Shown one piece after another: positions 31,688 to 41,959 of a stretch of 64,000 bases of DNA. Origin of the DNA: Azolla caroliniana. Lineage: Eukaryota; Polypodiophyta. The stretch is from NCBI GenBank assembly GCA_043228905.1, contig JBHGNT010000003.1, positions 15,314,001 to 15,378,000 of the forward strand. The letters are read 5' to 3'. Made by a program: the position numbers and the translations under genes. The notes under the pieces are model-generated. The model was given only the letters and a program-made list of their open reading frames with translations, had not been told where the DNA came from and ran no database searches. The number at the start of each line of letters is the position of its first letter. Positions within the stretch are counted from its first letter, which is position 1.

Positions 31688-32734
31688 TCAGGTTACTAAA
31701 AGGGATACGTGGAAGACTGGAGGGCGGCCAAGATGATATACAACATCACTTATCTTAGCAGTGATCATGTATGGGCCAAAACGTTGGTAATTCAATTTAC
31801 CAAAAGGCCGAGTAGTCTTGATGTTGTGTTGGAGAATCCATACACGATCCCCAACACAGAATTTTTTGGAGGAATCTAGGCGATGGTGATCTGCAAGCCT
31901 CTTGTGTGTAACTTGTGCATCATGTAAATTGTGAAGAATAGCAGCGTGAATTTCTTGGAGGCGACTAAGACGATCCGCAGCAGCAGGGTTGATAGGCACT
32001 TGTGGATGCGCATTCATTGTCCACCGAGGATGGTGGCCCGTATTTGCGTAAAATGGGGAATAACCCGTAGAAGAATGGACCGAGTTGTTGTAAACGAATT
32101 CAGCCAAGTGCAGAAAATCAACCCAATCATCTTGTTGGTAGTTGATGAAACAACGACGATATTGCTCCAATGTCTGGTTGGTACGCTCAGTTTGGCTATT
32201 AGTCTCAGGATGATAGCCCGAACAAAGTTGAGCCGAAATTCGGAGAAGTTTGAGTATATGCTTCCAAAACTTTGAAATAAATTGTGGACCCCGATCACTA
32301 ATAATATCTTCTAGAAGACCATGGTGCTTAAATAGCTCCCGCATAACTAGATCGACCACCTCTTGACTAGTAATAGACTTCGTACATGGCACGAAATGTG
32401 CCATTTTGGTAAGTCGATCAACCACTGTGAGAATTGCATCATAACCTTTTGAAACTGGGAGATCGGTAATGAAATCCAAGGATATAGACTTCCAAGGATT
32501 TTCCAGAATGGGAAGTGGTTGTAGTAAGCCATAGGATCGGTTTTGAGGACTCTTTGATCGACAACAGGTATCACAACTGCGAACATACTCCTCAACAAAA
32601 TGACGAAGGCGAGGCCACCAATATTGTCGAGAAACTAATTCTAGACTTTTGCGAACTCCAAAATGTCCAGCCATTGGTGACTCATGGCAATGTTTTAGAA
32701 CTTGTGGTTGTGGGGGACCATTAGGAACATACAA
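31688..32734 (-). pseudogene. int: Ty3/gypsy integrase, 5'-truncated
   Basis: An open 348-residue frame with all three integrase modules. The N-terminal HHCC zinc-binding part contains HCHESPMAGHFG and CDTCCRSK. The catalytic core has D in LDFITDLPVS, D in IISDRGPQF and E in NSQTERTNQTLE. The C-terminal module of GPY/F type has RFGPYMITAKI and ends VFHVSLL. Integrase inserts the cDNA into chromosomes. The frame starts abruptly at 32,734, where the plus-strand gypsy begins, so the RT and RNase H that should precede it are gone. Whether it belonged to the same element as the gag at 29,867-30,613 is uncertain. Confidence 0.85.
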
Positions 32735-32992
32735 TAGGTTTTGTTGAAATCACGATCGGGGATGTGGAGATTGATCAACACTTCTTCGTGCAAGACTCGG
32801 CTTCACATTCCGTCACCCTAGGACAACCATATATAACATCGTCCCGGATGGAGACCAAGTTGTTCGATAATGGAGCAGCCTTCGCGAGCGTCAAGAGTCT
32901 TGATAGTAAAAGATCTGTTCAATTCCTGACGGTGCGAGCTAATCATGAAAGGAATAGAGATAACCTTGGAGGTGAATCCCCGGATTTTTAAA
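32735..32992 (+). pseudogene. Gypsy protease C-terminal remnant
   Basis: VEITIGDVEIDQHFFVQDS, then LGQPYITSSRMETK and a stop at 32,989-32,991. The pattern fits the back half of a retropepsin-like aspartic protease; the catalytic D(T/S)G part lies before the truncation point and is absent. Confidence 0.6.
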
Positions 32993-33161
32993 GCAGACTA
33001 TTGAAGCATGGGGCACAAATAGTCCGAGCAATCATAAGTCCCCACAAGGAAGCAGAGGGTGTGGATTGCAAGGAGAAGCAACATGTGTCACACCTAGTGG
33101 CGGATGCAAACTAAGACTTCTCAACAAGAAGGAAAAGTGTTAGATATAAGACTTCGAGGAG

Positions 33162-34436
33162 GTGCTGAAAGAAGAAAGCATAATCGAAGAAGAAGAATTC
33201 GTGTCATATATTCTGGAGGAAGCCTCATTTAACGACACCATCAGCAAAATCGAGGAAGTCGTGGACTTGAGCTATCCTCACCATCAACATGTGATTTCGG
33301 TTAACTCCGTCAACATGTATACTATCATCGATGAATATCATCGAGGCATCTTGATAGAGGAAGCCGAAGTAAACACAAAATATAAAACCGTGGATAGGAA
33401 GATCAGGCCAGTTGCAATTCCACTACCGAAAGATAGCTGGCAAAAGATGAAGGAAGTTGCAAAAGATCCAAGCTTAAGGAACCCAAATACAATTGGTCAC
33501 GTCTTCACTGAAGAGACGAAGGGAAAGCTACGAGTTGGAAGGGAGGATTTCCTCCTCCCTGAAGAGGAGCAAATGTTTCGTGGAATGCTTGAAAGACATG
33601 GGAAGGCTTTCGCATTTTTCCCACAGGAAATCGGGTGTGTTAATCCAAGGACGGTAGAACTGATGGTGATCTTCACGGTGCCGCATGTGCCTTGGAATTT
33701 GAAACCGATACCGGTTCCGAGAGCACACCTACCAAAGTTGATCGAGCTCTTAAAGGAGAAGGTGAGGATGGGAATTCTAGAATCGTCGAACGCTCCTTAT
33801 TCTAATAGGTGGTTCACGGTGCCAAAGAAGAATGGATCGTTGCGATTCATTCCAGATCTTCAACCCGTCAACAAGGTGACAATTCGGAATGCTGGAATCG
33901 GTCCGAGTGTGGATGAATTTGCTGAGGCGTTTGCGGGCCGGTCCATCTACTCCATCGGCGATCTCTACTCTGGCTACGATCAATTCTAGTTGGCGGTCGA
34001 CAGTCGTGACATTACAACCATGAGAACTCCAATCGGGTTGGTGCGGATGTGTACCTTACCTCAAGGCGCAACGAACTCGGTGGCTCATATGGTGAATGCC
34101 ATGAACAAGGTCTTGAAGGATTGCATCCCGGATATCATGATGTCATTCTTAGATGATATTCCGATAAAAGGATGTTCGGATGAAGAGAAGGATGAACCAA
34201 AAGATAAGGATGGATGTAGAAAGTTCGTCATGGATCATATGAAAGATTGCAAGAAGGTTCTCCAAAGGCTCGAAGATGCGAATTTGACATTTTCGGGAGA
34301 AAAATCTGGATTCGGGCAACCGGAGATCCTGGTGGTAGGTCACTTGTGTGGAGCATACGGTCGGAAGCCTTCGCCATCCAAGGTGAATGCAATCCAAGAC
34401 ATGAAAGAAGAATGTGTAACCCAAACGGAGGTTTGA
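33162..34436 (+). pseudogene. Gypsy reverse transcriptase, interrupted
   Basis: Linker, then RT: YSNRWFTVPKKNGSLRFIPD (fingers), IYSIGDLYSGYDQF (motif A), a TAG stop at 33,987-33,989, then RTPIGLVRMCTLPQGATNS (motif B). The catalytic motif C is FLDD (MMSFLDDIPIKG) where most gypsy RTs have YxDD. A further stop follows at 34,434 after MKEECVTQTEV, with the thumb continuing as FLGACAFYHIWIPHYAHI in frame. Converts element RNA to cDNA when intact; here it cannot be translated whole. Confidence 0.85.
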
Positions 34437-35003
34437 AGGTTCCTTGGAGCATGCGCGTTTTATCATATTTGGATTCCACACTACGCCCACATTGTTGAGC
34501 CATTACATGGTCTACTAAAGAAGAAGTGGATGTTCGAATGGATGAGCGAGCATACAATTGTCATCGTCATCTGAAGGCTGAAGAAATTATTGATGGAGGC
34601 ACCTGCATTACGGAAAGCGGACTATTCATACGGCAAGCCGATTTTCGTGATTGTGGATACTAGTCCAATCGGAATTGGATGGGTTATCAACCAAGAAGAT
34701 GAAGATTGCAACCGATATGCAATTTGGTTTGGCGCGAAAGTGTTAATTGACAAACAAAGAAGGTATGCCCAAGTGAAGAGGGAGCTATGGGGAATCGTCT
34801 CGGCAATCAAATCTGATCATAATTACCTTATTGGAGCAGAAGTCATAATTGAGACAGATTGCCTACCAATTTTGGGTATGATATCTGGTTTTAATACACT
34901 GGATATTGCCATGTTGCGTTGGATTGCATATATCAAATCACTCAACCCGGAGATCCGTCATGTAGCTGGGAAGCGTAATGTCGTTGTAGACATGCTATCA
35001 TGA
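34437..35003 (+). pseudogene. Gypsy RT tail and RNase H
   Basis: RNase H acidic residues are visible: D in FVIVDTSPIGIGW, E in VKRELWGIVSAIK, D in IIETDCLPILGMI, and D in NVVVDMLS (usually ADMLSR). It ends at a TGA at 35,001-35,003, separating it from integrase. The region 34,437-34,589 has a stop and a frame break. Confidence 0.8.
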
Positions 35004-35054
35004 GCGAGATACGACGGAGAAGAAGATCAACATTCTGATGAAGATGATGTTGGC

Positions 35055-36441
35055 TTGGATTTCTTTGCAAGTTCCTACGCTCGGGTGTTGACTACTTTCA
35101 TAGAAGAGGAATACGAAGGCGAATTCGTGGAGATCGGGAAATACTTGAGTTCTCTCCAAAAAGATGAATCATGGTCGACGGAAGACTTCCATCAAATTCG
35201 GAAGAAGGCATACAAGTATTTCCTTAAGGATGGAGCTCTTTGGAGGCATGCAAAAAAGAAGAATGGGACTCCGATGAGAGTTGTCTGCAAGTTAGAAGAC
35301 CAACAAAAACTAATGTCTGAATTTCGTGATAGTGTTTTTGCAGGCCATCGAGGAGTATGGGCTACGTTTGCGAAGCTTAAGGAGAAATATTGGTGGCCGG
35401 GCATCTACAAATATGTAGCAGCTTATGTGGAAACATGTAAGGAATGTCAGATGTTTTCGAATATTCGCCATCGAGATGGACTTCATCCGACTTACCCGTT
35501 GCCTATGCATTACAAGTGGATAGTGGACATCGTGATGATGCCAATGGGGCGATGGCAGATGAAGTATCTTGTGCTCGCGAGAGAGGATATTACCAATCAA
35601 GTTGAAGGGCGAGCATTTAGAACTAAGGAGACATCATCGATATGTTGATTCCTTCTTGAAGATGTTATTTGCAGATATGGATGCGTCGGCAAGATAGTGG
35701 CTGATAGAGGCGAGTTGGACGCCAATGAAGCTAGAGAATTCTTCTCGAGGATGGGAATCAAATTATCTCTTACCATGGCATATAATCCGGAAGAAAATGG
35801 GAAGGTGGAACGTGGACATGGACCAATTGTGAAGGCTATTGTGAAAGCTTACCATGGGAAAATAGGAGAATGGCCGCGTCTATTGCCATTTGCACTATGG
35901 GCTGATAGGACTACTCATAGCACGGTGACGGGATACATGCCATCAGAGCTCATATTCGGACAAAAGCCAATAATGCCTGTAGAACAAAGTATTATTTCAT
36001 GGTTTGCATTGCCATGGCAAGATGAGATAAGTAGAGAAGATCTTCTAGCATTGAGGATTCGACAATTAGAGCGGAATTTGGAAGATATAGAGGTGGCTAA
36101 AGCGCGACTAAAGAATGCAAGGCTAAAGAACAAGAAAGACTTCGATAAACGACATCGACTTCGGCCAAGGAAAATCGTTGAAGGAGATTGGGTGCTAGTC
36201 TATGATAGTAGCCTAGATAACCAACATAGTACGGCTTGAAAATTCTCACAACGATGGTTTGGGCCATATGTGGTGAAGAAAGTGGAAGATAATGCAACAT
36301 ATCATTTAGTAGAACTGGATGGTACACCACTTGCCTTGCCAATTGCCGGTAAAAGAATCAAGATCTTCAAGAGAAGAGATAGAATAGAAATTGGATTCGA
36401 AGCTTTTGACGATTCAGTCTTAAGCATCGATGAAAAAGTAT
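35055..36441 (+). pseudogene. int: Gypsy integrase, copy A
   Basis: The zinc-binding part has GHRGVWATFAKLKEKYWWPG and CKECQMF. Core residues: D in WIVDIVMMP, D in KIVADRGELD, E in ENGKVERGHGPIV. The C-terminal part has WFGPYVVKKVEDNATYHLVE. Stops at about 35,646 and 36,237 split it into three open pieces in one frame. A conserved charged helix (LRIRQLERNLEDIEVAKARL) lies between core and C-terminal module, and the same helix occurs in copy B. The stop at 36,438-36,441 lies about 50 bp before the polypurine tract. Confidence 0.85.
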
Positions 36442-36510
36442 AGTAAACAAAAGTGGAGCCTCACCAAAATTGGCACATACCGGTGGATGTGCAGGTTTGG
36501 TGGGGGCGAA

Positions 36511-36830
36511 TGTCGTGTGAATCTTCACACACTATGTAAAAAAATAATGAAATAATTATTATAGATTAGATTAGTAGCTTACTATAGAAAGATGGATATA
36601 CTCAAGAGCTTCAAAACGTATTTTACTATAATGGAGAAATACATATCAAGTTATGTGAAAATAAAGTTTGAGAAGATAGGGAAATTAGAACTATCCCACA
36701 TAGATAGGAAAGTTAAGGCCCTGGCTATATAAGCACCTTGAGCTCCCTCATTTTTCATTTGTGCTAAGAGCACTTTGGCCACTTTGTCTTGATGGATGAT
36801 GGTGGCCAAATTCCCTAAAACCATAAACTA
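36511..36830 (+). mobile_element. 3' LTR of gypsy copy A (right end not fixed)
   Basis: Begins TGTCGTGTGAATC right after the polypurine tract. TATATAAG box at 36,726-36,733. The right boundary merges with the GGCCGG minisatellite. Confidence 0.6.
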
Positions 36831-36837
36831 GCTGGTA

Positions 36838-37115
36838 AACAAATCCGAAAACCGGCCGGTACACAAATCCGGAAACCGGTCCGGTAAGCAAATCTAGAAA
36901 CCGGCCGGTATGCAAATTGGAAACCGGCCGGTAAGCAAAACCGGAACCGGAACCCGCAAGCAAACCGGAACCGGAAACCGGCCGGTAAGCAAAACCAGAA
37001 CCAGAACCGGCAAGCAAACCGGAACCAGAACCGGCCGGCAAGCAAAACCAGAACCGGCTGGCAAGCAAAATCGGAACCGGAACTGGCCGGTAAGAAAAAT
37101 GGAACCGGCCGGCGA
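36838..37115. repeat. GGCCGG-rich minisatellite
   Basis: About ten imperfect units of 24-30 bp built on AAACCGGCCGGTAAGCAAA. The translations on both strands (RPVSGSGLLAGSG-like) are repeat artefacts, not genes. Confidence 0.8.
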
Positions 37116-37309
37116 GGGATTCGGCGATCGGGCGGAACCGTCTACTGGACAAGGTTGGACGCGGACGGATGGAAGATTGGATCATGCAACAAACTAAAGT
37201 AGAGTGAAGAGAACTAAAGTAAAGGCCATGTGGACGCAAGCAAGGAAAGTTCGAGTGCATGCAAAAAGTAAAGGTCATGTGGACGGTCACATGCAACTAA
37301 ACGAAAAAA

Positions 37310-37494
37310 CGGTGCCAAGTACAAAACGGTGCCAACCGGCACCTATTCAGAATCGGTCTGGATCCGGATCGGCATACCGATTCCGGTCCGTCCGTCCATA
37401 TTAATAAAATAATTACAACAGTTCCTGAATAAACTATTCCTTTCACACTTTGGTCTGGACATCCTTAAGCCTTCTTTGCCGGCCGGTTAACACA
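37310..37494 (-). mobile_element. Inverted fragment of LTR type B
   Basis: The reverse complement of the first ~185 bp of the LTR at 41,522-41,959, ending in TTAACA. It lies directly against truncated integrase sequence. Confidence 0.75.
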
Positions 37495-38136
37495 ATAAAA
37501 CGCTACAGAATATACTGCGCAAGATCGTCAATGAGAATCGGACAGATTGGGACACGAAGTTGCACAGTGCGCTCTGGGCTTACCGAACAACGTACAAAAC
37601 AAGCATCCCAACAACGCCATTCCGGTTAGCATTCGGATTAGAGGTAGTCATGCCGGTCGAGTTCCAGGTACGGAGCTTACGGATCCAGATTAGGGAACGA
37701 CTTAATGAAAAGGAATCGGAGGCAATTCGGTTAAAGGCTCTGTGTGAACTAGAAGAACACCGACTAGCGAGCATCATGCACCTGGAATTGGAACAACGAT
37801 GACGGAAAGCGTTTGTCGATCGGCACTGGAAGGGAAACGAAAAGATGTTCGAAATTGGCAAGCCAGTAAAAGTGTTCCAAACCCGGATGGGTAAAATGCC
37901 AGGCAAACTACGGTTTAGATGGACCGGATCGTACTAGCTCACACGCGGGTTCAATGGGTCTTACCAGTTAGGGACACTTGTCGGCGAGGTGCTGGGTAAA
38001 TGGGTCAACGGATTTAGACTAAAGCCATACAAAGGACCTAGGCCCAAGAACCCATTTGAACGAAGGACCAACACCGAATCGGACGCTGATAGGCCAACCA
38101 AGACGACAACCTGTGAGGAAAACGGCTACCACTAAG
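37495..38136 (+). pseudogene. int: Gypsy (Tat/Athila-like) integrase C-terminal part
   Basis: [39 protein letters not shown], then (after an in-frame TGA at 37,801) RKAFVDRHWKGNEKMFEIG and GFRLKPYKGPRP. The [15 protein letters not shown] pattern is typical of integrases of the non-chromovirus plant gypsy clade. The catalytic D,D part is missing at the junction with the inverted LTR fragment. Confidence 0.7.
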
Positions 38137-38664
38137 CCGGTAAGGAGGAGCACGAGTCGGCAACCGGGGAGAGCAAAATGACGGCAAACCGTTAAGAGGC
38201 CGGCAAGATGCGCGTTTCGGGTAAGGGTCCAGTAGGACCAAAGGCGAAGTAACCTAATAATCACATTTCAAAAAAATTAAAAAAAATTAAAAAAAATCGA
38301 ATGGAATCAAAGAAATCATGGAAAGGAGGGGTGGGAACGGTCATGCAAACGAGGAGTAAAGAGGCACTTAAGGTACGAGGAGGCTATGAATAGGACATTA
38401 AACCACCGCCACATGGCACGAAATGCTATTATAGTACACGACCTACACACGCGTAAGCTCGAAAAAGGCGCCAAGATGCAGAGAGAAAAACCCCCGCGCA
38501 TCGAGACCTTCTCCTTTCGCGAACCAAGGAGAACAGACGCAGACAGACGCGTGAAGATCAATCGAAGAGAGCTCGTGCACAGAGAACCCCCTCACTCAGA
38601 ACTTTCTCTCTCACACTCCCTCCACCATCAAACCTCATCAACACTCTCCGGCCTCGACGCAGAG
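38137..38664 (+). other. Spacer between integrase and accessory ORF
   Basis: No coding support, although a frame stays open from 38,386. 38,590-38,660 is CT-rich (TTTCTCTCTCACACTCCCTC), resembling a 5' leader before the ATG at 38,665. Poly-A/T runs lie at 38,270-38,300. Confidence 0.45.
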
Positions 38665-41467
38665 ATGGACTGCCAAATACTGTCTGAAGCTGCCAAGAAA
38701 TGGCTACGACAACATGGATTGGAGGGTTTCTTGACGATCATGGAGGCGGCGCCACACAAGGAGGCCAAAAATATTATCAAAGACATTGACACTGAGCTGA
38801 TCACGGAGGAAGCGATCCATGCATTCACAGGCCTTCCGGAGGGGGGCATCTACACGATCGACAATCCTACCTCCGAGCAGCTCATCAAATATTTCTGTGA
38901 GTATTCTCTCGCCAGCAAGGGCTACAGGACACAGGGCGGCGAAGACATGTTATTCCGCAAAATTGCCCGTGTACTCCATGAGTTCGGCCACGTATACCCT
39001 CGACCCCCCGTTATGCCTCAGAACCAAGCAAGCTTGATTATCGCAACGTACGAAGGGGTCAAGGTGGATTGGCCGGTGCTGATCGCCGACAGATTGTGCA
39101 CGGCTATTGATACCGTAAGAGGTAAGGAAGGCAAAGAAGGCCGGAAAATATGGCATGCGGCGACCCAATGGCTCACCCTATTAGCGCCACTTGTCGAGCC
39201 CGTCCAGACTAAGAAACGGGGAAGAGCAATGGATGGCACCCTGAAACCTGCTTCAAAACGGCAACAGTTGTTGGCCTCCAAGGCCACTAAGGGGAAGACG
39301 GCCGACACAGAGAAGGCGGCAAAGGAGTGCGCTAGCCGGAAGCGGGACGGACATGCACGAGGAGACATCGGCACGGCCCCAGAAGAGCCCACTCCACCGA
39401 CCGGTGCAGCGAGAAACGGACACCCTGGCGGCAAGAATGAATGTCGAGACTCAAGAGGAGGAAATGGAGGAAGAGCCTACGGAGCACCTCCAACGGCAGC
39501 CGGTGAGGAGGACCGCATAATCAACCGGAAAGCGATCGGACCCACAGAAGAATGGAACGCTCGCAACCCACACTGAGAATCCCACGCCAAGGGAGGCACC
39601 GGAACCGGTTCGGATGAAATCGGTCACAGAAGTCCATGCACAACAGGCAACACCGGCAAGCCCCGCAACTCAAGAGCCGGTTATACAAATGCCAACCTCC
39701 TCAGCTGGCCAAGAACAAGCAGAACAAGTGCGGCCAGCCGAAACACAACCGGAACCTGAATGACAAAGTGGTCAACAGGCAGAGTCGGAATTGCCGCTCG
39801 ACGTAGAAAGGCGGGACCAGCCACCGGCAAGTGAACCCATTAGCCAACCTGTCGTGCAGACGCAACAACAGGACACCGGCAGCCAATGGCTCCAGTGGAT
39901 AGGAGAACAAATTGCCGGGGTAGTCGGATACATAGAGGCGGAAGAAAGAGCGCAAACAGAATGGTAGCTCGTCACAACCGATGAACTGGAGACAGCCCGG
40001 TCCAAAATCCGGTGCCTCAAACAAGACTTGGATCGGGTCACAGAAGACATGGCCAAAATGGCCTTAACAACAACACAGATCCAAGCACCGGTGACTCCGG
40101 TGGATGTACATACGAATAAGACCCCGGAGACAGAAACTGTTCCGGAGAAAGATGCGGCGCAAGCCCAAGAGCTTGCCGACTTAAGAGACGAACTTGCCGC
40201 ACAAGAAGCATTACGGAGCCGCGAATGCGACTTGAAGGTGGCCGAAGAAGAATTAAAGAAGACTACTGAAAACCTCCGCCGGGCAGAGGAAAACCTGCGT
40301 AAAGGACATCAAGCTTACGACTAGCTAAAGGAGGAAAAAGAGAAATTGTTGCAGGAGAAAGACAAGCTGCGACGGATGGCAGAGACGGAAATCAAAAGGC
40401 TAAAGGAAGAACTCTGTCAACAGAAGGACCGGGAGGACCGCACGCGCCGGCAGATCAACCAGAGGCTGAAGCAGAAGACCGATGATTTTGATCATCTGCA
40501 CCGGGACTACAAGCAGCTGGAGGCGGAGTATAAGCAACAGCATGAAAGGTTGGCCGAGCTCCGACAAGAAGTTGATAGGGCCACAACGGCACTCGCCGAC
40601 GAACGAGCGGAGAATTCAAAGCTATTGGAGGAAGCGGCGATGGACCGGATGGAGCTCCACAAGCAGAACCATGAAGAAAAGGAAAGAGCGACAATGGTGT
40701 TACAGAGGTTGCAAACAACCTATCAAAGTCAATTGTCGCATTATAGGGAACAGGAGGCGGACACGGTCAGAATCATCAAGCAATTGAAAGAGGAGCGACA
40801 AGCCGCGGAGAACAAATCACGGATGGGAATCGAACGGATCCGGTGCATCCTCCGGGCATGGCTCACCAAGACCAAATGCTTGATTGACGAAAGCTCTGTG
40901 CAATGGTGGACGAAATGGGCGCAGAATACGACGGAACTCCAATTGCTCAGGGCGGACGTGGAAAACCAGCGGAAGGAAGGTGACGACTGTTATACGCTGA
41001 CATCGGAGGACTTCACCACCATAAGGGATGAGCTGGCCGAAGATTTCACAGCCCTGGCGGATGAACAATTGGTGCAGGTCCGGCAACTCATAGCTCAACT
41101 AGACAACGATCGGTTGGTGGCTCAAATCCAGTTTGAGAGTTATGAGCGGTCCCATCTTCGGGAAGAAAAAGCAAGGCAGGCGGCAACGGTCAACCTCAGT
41201 GATGAGGAACCGTCGCCGGTACAAGGACCAGACGAGGACCAGGCCGGGGTCAGTCAGCCAGCGACAACTCCGACGGAGGAAACAACGAAGGAAACGCTGG
41301 TGCCAGAGCGACAAACGGAGCAGCAGCCCCAAACAGAGAAGGCACAAACGGAGCAGCCACCGCAACAACCACAAACGGAACAGCAGCCACAACAGCAACA
41401 ACAGATTCCCGATGAGCCATTGGAAATTCTGGAGCAAAGCATTCTGGACATTTTGGACGAAGAGTAG
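38665..41467 (+). pseudogene. Accessory (aORF) protein with long coiled coil, broken
   Basis: Lies between gypsy integrase and the LTR at 41,522, the place where some plant Tat/Athila elements carry an extra or env-like ORF. The N-terminal part (38,665 to about 39,230) looks globular: MDCQILSEAAKKWLRQHGLE, EEAIHAFTGLPEGGIYTI, LIKYFCEYSLASKGYR. A basic, low-complexity linker follows and the frame shifts near 39,410. From about 39,590 a second frame continues with stops at 39,761, 39,964 and 40,322. It has a very long heptad-rich coiled coil (about 40,150-40,830, for example ELADLRDELAAQEALRSREC), a region with W-rich WTKWAQNTTEL, and a Q/E-rich tail ending ILEQSILDILDEE. I chose 38,665 because the preceding frame is leader-like. 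Function unknown; the N-terminal part only loosely recalls ATHILA ORF-type domains. Confidence 0.6.
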
Positions 41468-41521
41468 CAAGGCCGAATAATGGGCTCGACGTACAAGGTA
41501 CTGTCCCACAGGCGTGCCATG

Positions 41522-41959
41522 TGTTAACCGGCCGGCAAAGAAGGCTTAAGGATGTCCAGACCAGAGTGTGAAAGGAATAGTTTATTCGGGAACTATTGTA
41601 ATTATTTTATTAATATGGACGGACGGACCGGAATCGGTATGCCGATCCGGATCCGGACCGATTCTGAATAGGTGCCGGTTGGCACCGTTTTGTACTTCGC
41701 ACCGGAGACCTATATAAAGGCCCGGTTACAATGTAATTGGCAGCTGATAATTAATAGAACTTATTGCCTTAACCTTTCAGTATTGATTACCGTTCTGTAC
41801 TCATTGTTATATCTTACGCGTGTTAATGACGTATTGCTAAGTAACCAATTAAGGTCTAATTAAGCGTTGTGTCGTAAGTCATCCTGCCGTAACACCCTTT
41901 GGTGAAGTGTCTTAAGTGGACACCCTGTGTTAGGCTGTTGTCCGGCCCTAGGATTAACA
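41522..41959 (+). promoter_or_regulatory. LTR type B with TATA box
   Basis: Ends TGTTA/TAACA; TATATAAAGG at about 41,711-41,720 is the likely core promoter. Immediately before it (41,487-41,519) is the same ACTGTCCCACAGGCGTGCCA-type sequence that precedes LTRs in the other copies. Confidence 0.7.

Larger units (their letters stand above)
32735..36830 (+). mobile_element. Ty3/gypsy element, 5'-truncated copy A
   Basis: Protease end, RT, RNase H, integrase, polypurine tract (GGTTTGGTGGGGGCGAA at 36,494-36,510) and the start of a 3' LTR (TGTCGTG at 36,511, TATA box 36,726-36,733) in normal order. The 5' LTR, gag and most of protease are missing. A second copy of this family (45,640-47,789) has the same domains but much higher GC. 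Confidence 0.85.

Noticed and set aside
36748-37296. 182-residue frame with repeated GSGLLAGSGSGFAYRPV-type units
   Set aside because: It is the translation of the GGCCGG minisatellite; several frames on both strands are open for the same reason.
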